Source of the DNA: Actinomycetes bacterium | GTDB taxonomy: Bacteria; Actinomycetota; Acidimicrobiia; Acidimicrobiales; Bog-793 | NCBI GenBank assembly: GCA_021823365.1 | Contig: JAKAOD010000004.1 | Span: forward strand, 1 to 18,754 | Length of the DNA: 18,754 nt | Direction: 5' to 3' | Part shown: piece by piece, positions 14,581 to 18,754 of the stretch | How positions within the stretch are numbered: position 1 is the first letter of the stretch | Layout of the letters: every line of letters begins with the position of its first letter | Program-made: the position numbers and the translations under genes | Notes under the pieces: model-generated | Seen by the model: the letters and a program-made list of their open reading frames with translations, nothing else | Databases searched by the model: none | Told to the model about the DNA's origin: nothing

Positions 14581-14703
14581 CGTTCGCCAGGCACCTCACG
14601 AAGCTCGAACTCGGGAGATGTTGGCACGTCCGGGCGTCCGGCGCCCGCCGGCCTGGCATACCATGCCGCAGGCGGAGCAAGGGCTGGCGGTGGGAGGCTC
14701 GGG

Positions 14704-15675
14704 ATGAGGGCAGCGGTCTACCGGACCACGGGGAATGCCGCAGGCGTGCTCTCCGTCGAGCAGATCGAGACGCCGGCCCCCGGCCCCGGCCAGGTCCGCG
14801 TGCGCGTCGCCCTCTCAGGTGTCAACCCGACCGACTGGAAGACCCGTTCGGGTCTGACCGGCGCGCCGCCGCGCGACTTCCAGGTGCCACACCACGACGG
14901 GGCTGGCGTCGTCGACGCCGTCGGCGCCGGGGTGACCGGCCGGGCCGTCGGCGAGCGTGTCTGGTGCTACCTGGCAGCGGCGGGCAACCCCTACGGCACC
15001 GCCGCCGAGTACTGCGTCGTGCCGGCGGAGCGCGCGGTGCCGCTCCCGGACGGCGTCACGGACGAGCTCGGCGCCTGCGTCGGGGTGCCGGCTCTCACCG
15101 CGGCGCACTGCCTCGGCGGCCGGCCCGACGGTCTCGCCGGCAGGACCGTCCTCGTCGCCGGAGGCGCCGGCGCCGTCGGGCACTTCGCGATCGAGCTCGC
15201 CAAGCACGCCGGAGCCCGCGTCGTCACGACCGTCAGCACCGAGGAAAAGGCCGCGCTCGCTCGGGCCTCGGGTGCCGATCTCGTCGTTCGCTACCGCGAG
15301 CCCGGGACGATCGAGCAGATCCGTGCCTTCTCGCCCCGCGTCGACCGTATCGTCGAAGTCGCCCTCGGCGCCAACCTCGACCTCGACCTTGCCGTCGCAG
15401 GCTACGGGACCGTGGTCGTCGTGTACGCGAGCGAGGCGACCGACCCGGTCGTCCCGACGCGGCGGCTGATGAACGCCAACGCGACACTGCGCTACGTCAT
15501 CCTCTACGGCGTGCCGGCCGAGGAGATCGCCGCGGCCGTCGCCTGGACGAGCGCCGCGCTGGCAGAGGGCGCGCTGACCGCCCTGCCGATCCGTCGCTTC
15601 CCCCTCGAGGAGGTCGCCGAGGCGCAGGATGCGGTGGAAGCCGGCGCGGTCGGCAAGGTCGTGGTCGTTCCGTAG
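14704..15675 (+). CDS. Zinc-free quinone oxidoreductase-type medium-chain dehydrogenase
   Basis: This 323-residue member of the MDR superfamily has an N-terminal GroES-like domain (PGPGQVRVRVALSGVNPTDW at 27-46, followed by VPHHDGAGVVDAVGAGVTG). It also has a Rossmann domain with the AxxGxxG nucleotide motif VLVAGGAGAVGHFAIELAK (149-167). The zinc-ligand cysteines of alcohol dehydrogenases are absent, fitting NADPH:quinone oxidoreductase/zeta-crystallin-like enzymes that reduce quinones or enones. ATG 14704 has GGGAGG six bases upstream. A TACCAT hexamer at 14659-14664 could be its -10. It is divergent from the prenyl transferase gene across 123 bp. The physiological substrate is unknown. Confidence 0.9.
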   Translation: MRAAVYRTTGNAAGVLSVEQIETPAPGPGQVRVRVALSGVNPTDWKTRSGLTGAPPRDFQVPHHDGAGVVDAVGAGVTGRAVGERVWCYLAAAGNPYGTAAEYCVVPAERAVPLPDGVTDELGACVGVPALTAAHCLGGRPDGLAGRTVLVAGGAGAVGHFAIELAKHAGARVVTTVSTEEKAALARASGADLVVRYREPGTIEQIRAFSPRVDRIVEVALGANLDLDLAVAGYGTVVVVYASEATDPVVPTRRLMNANATLRYVILYGVPAEEIAAAVAWTSAALAEGALTALPIRRFPLEEVAEAQDAVEAGAVGKVVVVP

Positions 15676-15692
15676 ATCCCGTGATCCGCCAG

Positions 15693-15708
15693 CCCGGGCC
15701 CGGCCGGG
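15693..15708 (+). terminator. Possible terminator after the quinone oxidoreductase gene
   Basis: CCCGG/CCGGG with a 6-nt loop lies 17 bp after the stop at 15675. It is short, GC-only and lacks a T-run. It is a candidate only because of its position. Confidence 0.25.
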
Positions 15709-15774
15709 GCGTGCGACGCGGGCGCCCCATCCCTGGAGCGACGGCTCGGTGAGCTCGTCCCTTCCGGCATGCCG

Positions 15775-16361
15775 GCCGGGGAGCCAACCGAACAGCTGGA
15801 TCTGGCAGATACGGCCGTCGTCCAGGATCACGGCGGCGGCGGACCGAGACCGAGGTAGCTGAGCGTCGCCGTCGGGACCCAGGACACGACCGAGATCACC
15901 ATGATGAGCATCCACGTCCTCGGGACGAACTTCGAGCCCATGGGCAGGACGAGGAGGATCGGCGGGATCGCGTAGACCGAGTCGACGAGGCGCATCGGCA
16001 CAGAGTCGAGCGCGCCCCCGGCGAAGCAAGCCGCCGCTCCCCAGGCGGCCCCGACGATGCTCGAGAGGACCGCCGCGCCGATCCCGACCTCGAGGGACAC
16101 CTGGCCGCCGAGCATCAGCCGACCGAGCACGTCGTAGCCGACGTCGTCGGTGCCGAGCGGGTGGCCGCGGCCCAGGTCCGACCACGGCCGCTGCCGCGCT
16201 GGCCAAGGCGCACCCTCGGGTCGACCACGGCGTACAGCCGGAGCGCCGCGCAGCTCGGAACCCGCGACGAACGAGGCGGCGGGCGCCAGCCGCGACCGCA
16301 GCCACCCACCGGCGAGGGGAGCCGCCGTCCCCGGCGGTCGCGCCATGGTCCGGCCGGGCAT
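15775..16361 (-). pseudogene. Decayed DppC/OppC-type ABC permease relic
   Basis: Recognisable permease sequence starts near 16163 with HPLGTDDVGYDVLGRLMLGG and continues through SLEVGIGAAVLSSIVGAAWG and LVDSVYAIPPILLVLPM, all typical of DppC. The reading then jumps from VISVVSWVPTA directly to TLSYLGLGPPPP, so the roughly 65-residue part with the EAA ATPase-contact loop is missing. A TGA at 15828-15830 ends the frame right after PPPP. In another frame the expected continuation resumes as ILDDGR...FGWLPG down to about 15780. Residues encoded upstream of 16163 do not resemble the usual N-terminal helix. So there is an internal deletion, a frameshift and a damaged start. It is not a copy of the intact 3109-4047 permease, as the sequences differ clearly. 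No partner transporter genes remain beside it. Confidence 0.75.
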
Positions 16362-16363
16362 CG

Positions 16364-16369
16364 TACGAT
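16364..16369 (+). promoter_or_regulatory. Leaderless-type -10 element for the SDR gene
   Basis: TACGAT is a TANNNT hexamer exactly six bases before the ATC codon at 16376. The spacing is the same as at the decarboxylase and methyltransferase genes. It supports 16376 as both the transcript start and the first codon of the dehydrogenase. Confidence 0.45.
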
Positions 16370-16375
16370 TGCCGG

Positions 16376-17137
16376 ATCCGGGTCGCGATCGTCACAGGGG
16401 CCGGCCAGGGGATCGGGAAGGCGACGGCGCTCCGGCTCGCCGCGAGCGGGCTGCACGTCGTGTGCGCCGACCGCGACCCTGGCTCGGCGGAGCGCACCGC
16501 CTCGCTCGCGCGCGAGCGGGGGCGGGCGGCGAGCGCGCGCGTCGCCGACGTCAGCCGTGACGCCGACTGCCAGGAGCTCGCCGAGCTCGCCTCGGGGTTC
16601 GGCGAGCTGGCCGTGCTCTGCAACATCGCGGGGATCAGCCCCTTCTCGAGCGGCATCGCCCAGGTGAGCGAGGAGCTCTGGGATCGGGTGCTCGCCGTCA
16701 ACGTGAAGTCCGTGTTCCTGCTGAGCAGGGCATGCCTCGCGCAGCTCAGCGCCACGCCGGACGCCGTCATCGTCAACATGGCCTCGGTCCACGCGTTCGC
16801 CTCGCTGCCGGACAGCGCGCCCTACGCCGCCTCGAAAGGGGCGGTGGTCGCCCTCACACGCCAGATGGCGGTCGACCTCGCGTCCTCCGGCGTCCGCGTG
16901 GTCGCGGTCGCGCCGGGAGCGGTTGACACGCCCTCCAGCTACACGAGCGCGCTCGGGCTCGGGGCGGACAGCCACGAGCTCGGTGCGCTGAAGGACCCGC
17001 ACCACCTGGGTTGGCTCGCCGCGCCCGACGACGTCGCCGAGGTCGTCGCCTGGCTCGCCTCTCCGCAGGCCCGCTTCGTCAACGGGACGACGGTGGTCGC
17101 CGACGGGGGAATGCTCGCCCAGCTCCCTCGCAGCTGA
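16376..17137 (+). CDS. Short-chain dehydrogenase/reductase, apparent ATC start
   Basis: This is a classical SDR of 253 residues if read from 16376. The cofactor motif is VTGAGQGIG, followed by ADRDP, whose Asp after strand 2 favours NAD. Next come CNIAG (NNAG equivalent), NVKSVFLLSRACL, the catalytic Ser in NMASVHA, YAASK with Tyr and Lys, and APGAVDTPSSY. FVNGTTVVADGG closes the fold. The nearest in-frame GTG, at 16460, would remove the whole cofactor loop, and no ATG, GTG or TTG occurs in frame between the upstream sequence and the motif. ATC at 16376 lies six bases after TACGAT and gives the normal length. So either a rare ATC start is used on a leaderless message or an ATG has mutated and the gene is dying. 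The rest of the frame looks intact. The substrate is unknown. Confidence 0.8.
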   Translation: MRVAIVTGAGQGIGKATALRLAASGLHVVCADRDPGSAERTASLARERGRAASARVADVSRDADCQELAELASGFGELAVLCNIAGISPFSSGIAQVSEELWDRVLAVNVKSVFLLSRACLAQLSATPDAVIVNMASVHAFASLPDSAPYAASKGAVVALTRQMAVDLASSGVRVVAVAPGAVDTPSSYTSALGLGADSHELGALKDPHHLGWLAAPDDVAEVVAWLASPQARFVNGTTVVADGGMLAQLPRS

Positions 17138-17267
17138 GCGGTCTGCCGGGCCGCCATGCGCAAATCGTCGCACGTCCGGCGGCTCGGCCGCATGGATGGC
17201 GACTCGGCTGGAACCTCGGCCGCGCCCGGCGGCTCTCGCGAGACGCCCGACCTGCTGGGCGGGCTCA

Positions 17268-18754
<1,487 letters not shown>

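Noticed and set aside
14815..16779. A 654-codon minus-strand open frame over the dehydrogenase and permease relic
   Set aside because: Most is antisense to the quinone oxidoreductase. Only a short part (ILDDGR...WLPG) is meaningful, as the frameshifted tail of the permease relic.

Overview
The window is about 18.7 kb of dense, very GC-rich DNA. The start codons (many GTG, one TTG), 4-nt ATGA/GTGA gene overlaps, repeated leaderless-type promoters (TANNNT six or seven bases before the start codon) and gene content (short Z-type prenyl transferase, ClpP-like pair with an HTH regulator) point to an actinobacterium (Actinomycetota). I cannot place it to class. No rRNA, tRNA, CRISPR array or insertion sequence was seen.

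Region 1 (1-9235) is a carbohydrate-type uptake module. Seven minus-strand genes run from 7885 past the left edge: a ROK-family sugar kinase, a family 5 solute-binding protein, two Dpp/Opp-type permeases, two Dpp/Opp-type ATPases, and a two-domain acyltransferase (NAT_N/GNAT_C, formerly DUF5596) cut by the window edge. The last four genes are chained by 4-nt overlaps. A divergent ROK-family repressor (8027-9235, plus) faces the operon across a short AT-rich promoter region. By analogy with Opp-type oligosaccharide transporters controlled by ROK repressors, the likely substrate is a sugar, amino-sugar or short glycan rather than a peptide. Both ROK proteins lack the family's zinc-binding cysteine motif.

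Region 2 (9233-10707) is the most unusual part. A ClpP with a recognisable Ser-His-Asp triad but no N-terminal ~60 residues (9277-9780, minus) is divergent from an operon of an XRE-type regulator (9884-10153) and a ClpP-like protein (10150-10707). The latter keeps the N-terminal part but has lost all three catalytic residues. The two promoters overlap around a dyad element. The two ClpP proteins look structurally complementary and may form a regulated mixed complex.

Region 3 (10772-15675) holds stress and housekeeping genes: a 2-Cys peroxiredoxin (AhpC type), glutamate decarboxylase, a SAM-dependent methyltransferase divergent from it across 49 bp with leaderless promoters on both sides, an isoprenyl (cis-prenyl) transferase, and a zinc-free quinone oxidoreductase-type dehydrogenase.

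Region 4 (15676-18754) holds a decayed DppC-type permease relic, an SDR oxidoreductase whose only plausible start is a non-standard ATC placed exactly six bases after a -10 hexamer, a 342-bp stretch with one doubtful small ORF, and the C-terminal 425 residues of glucose-6-phosphate isomerase, cut by the right edge.
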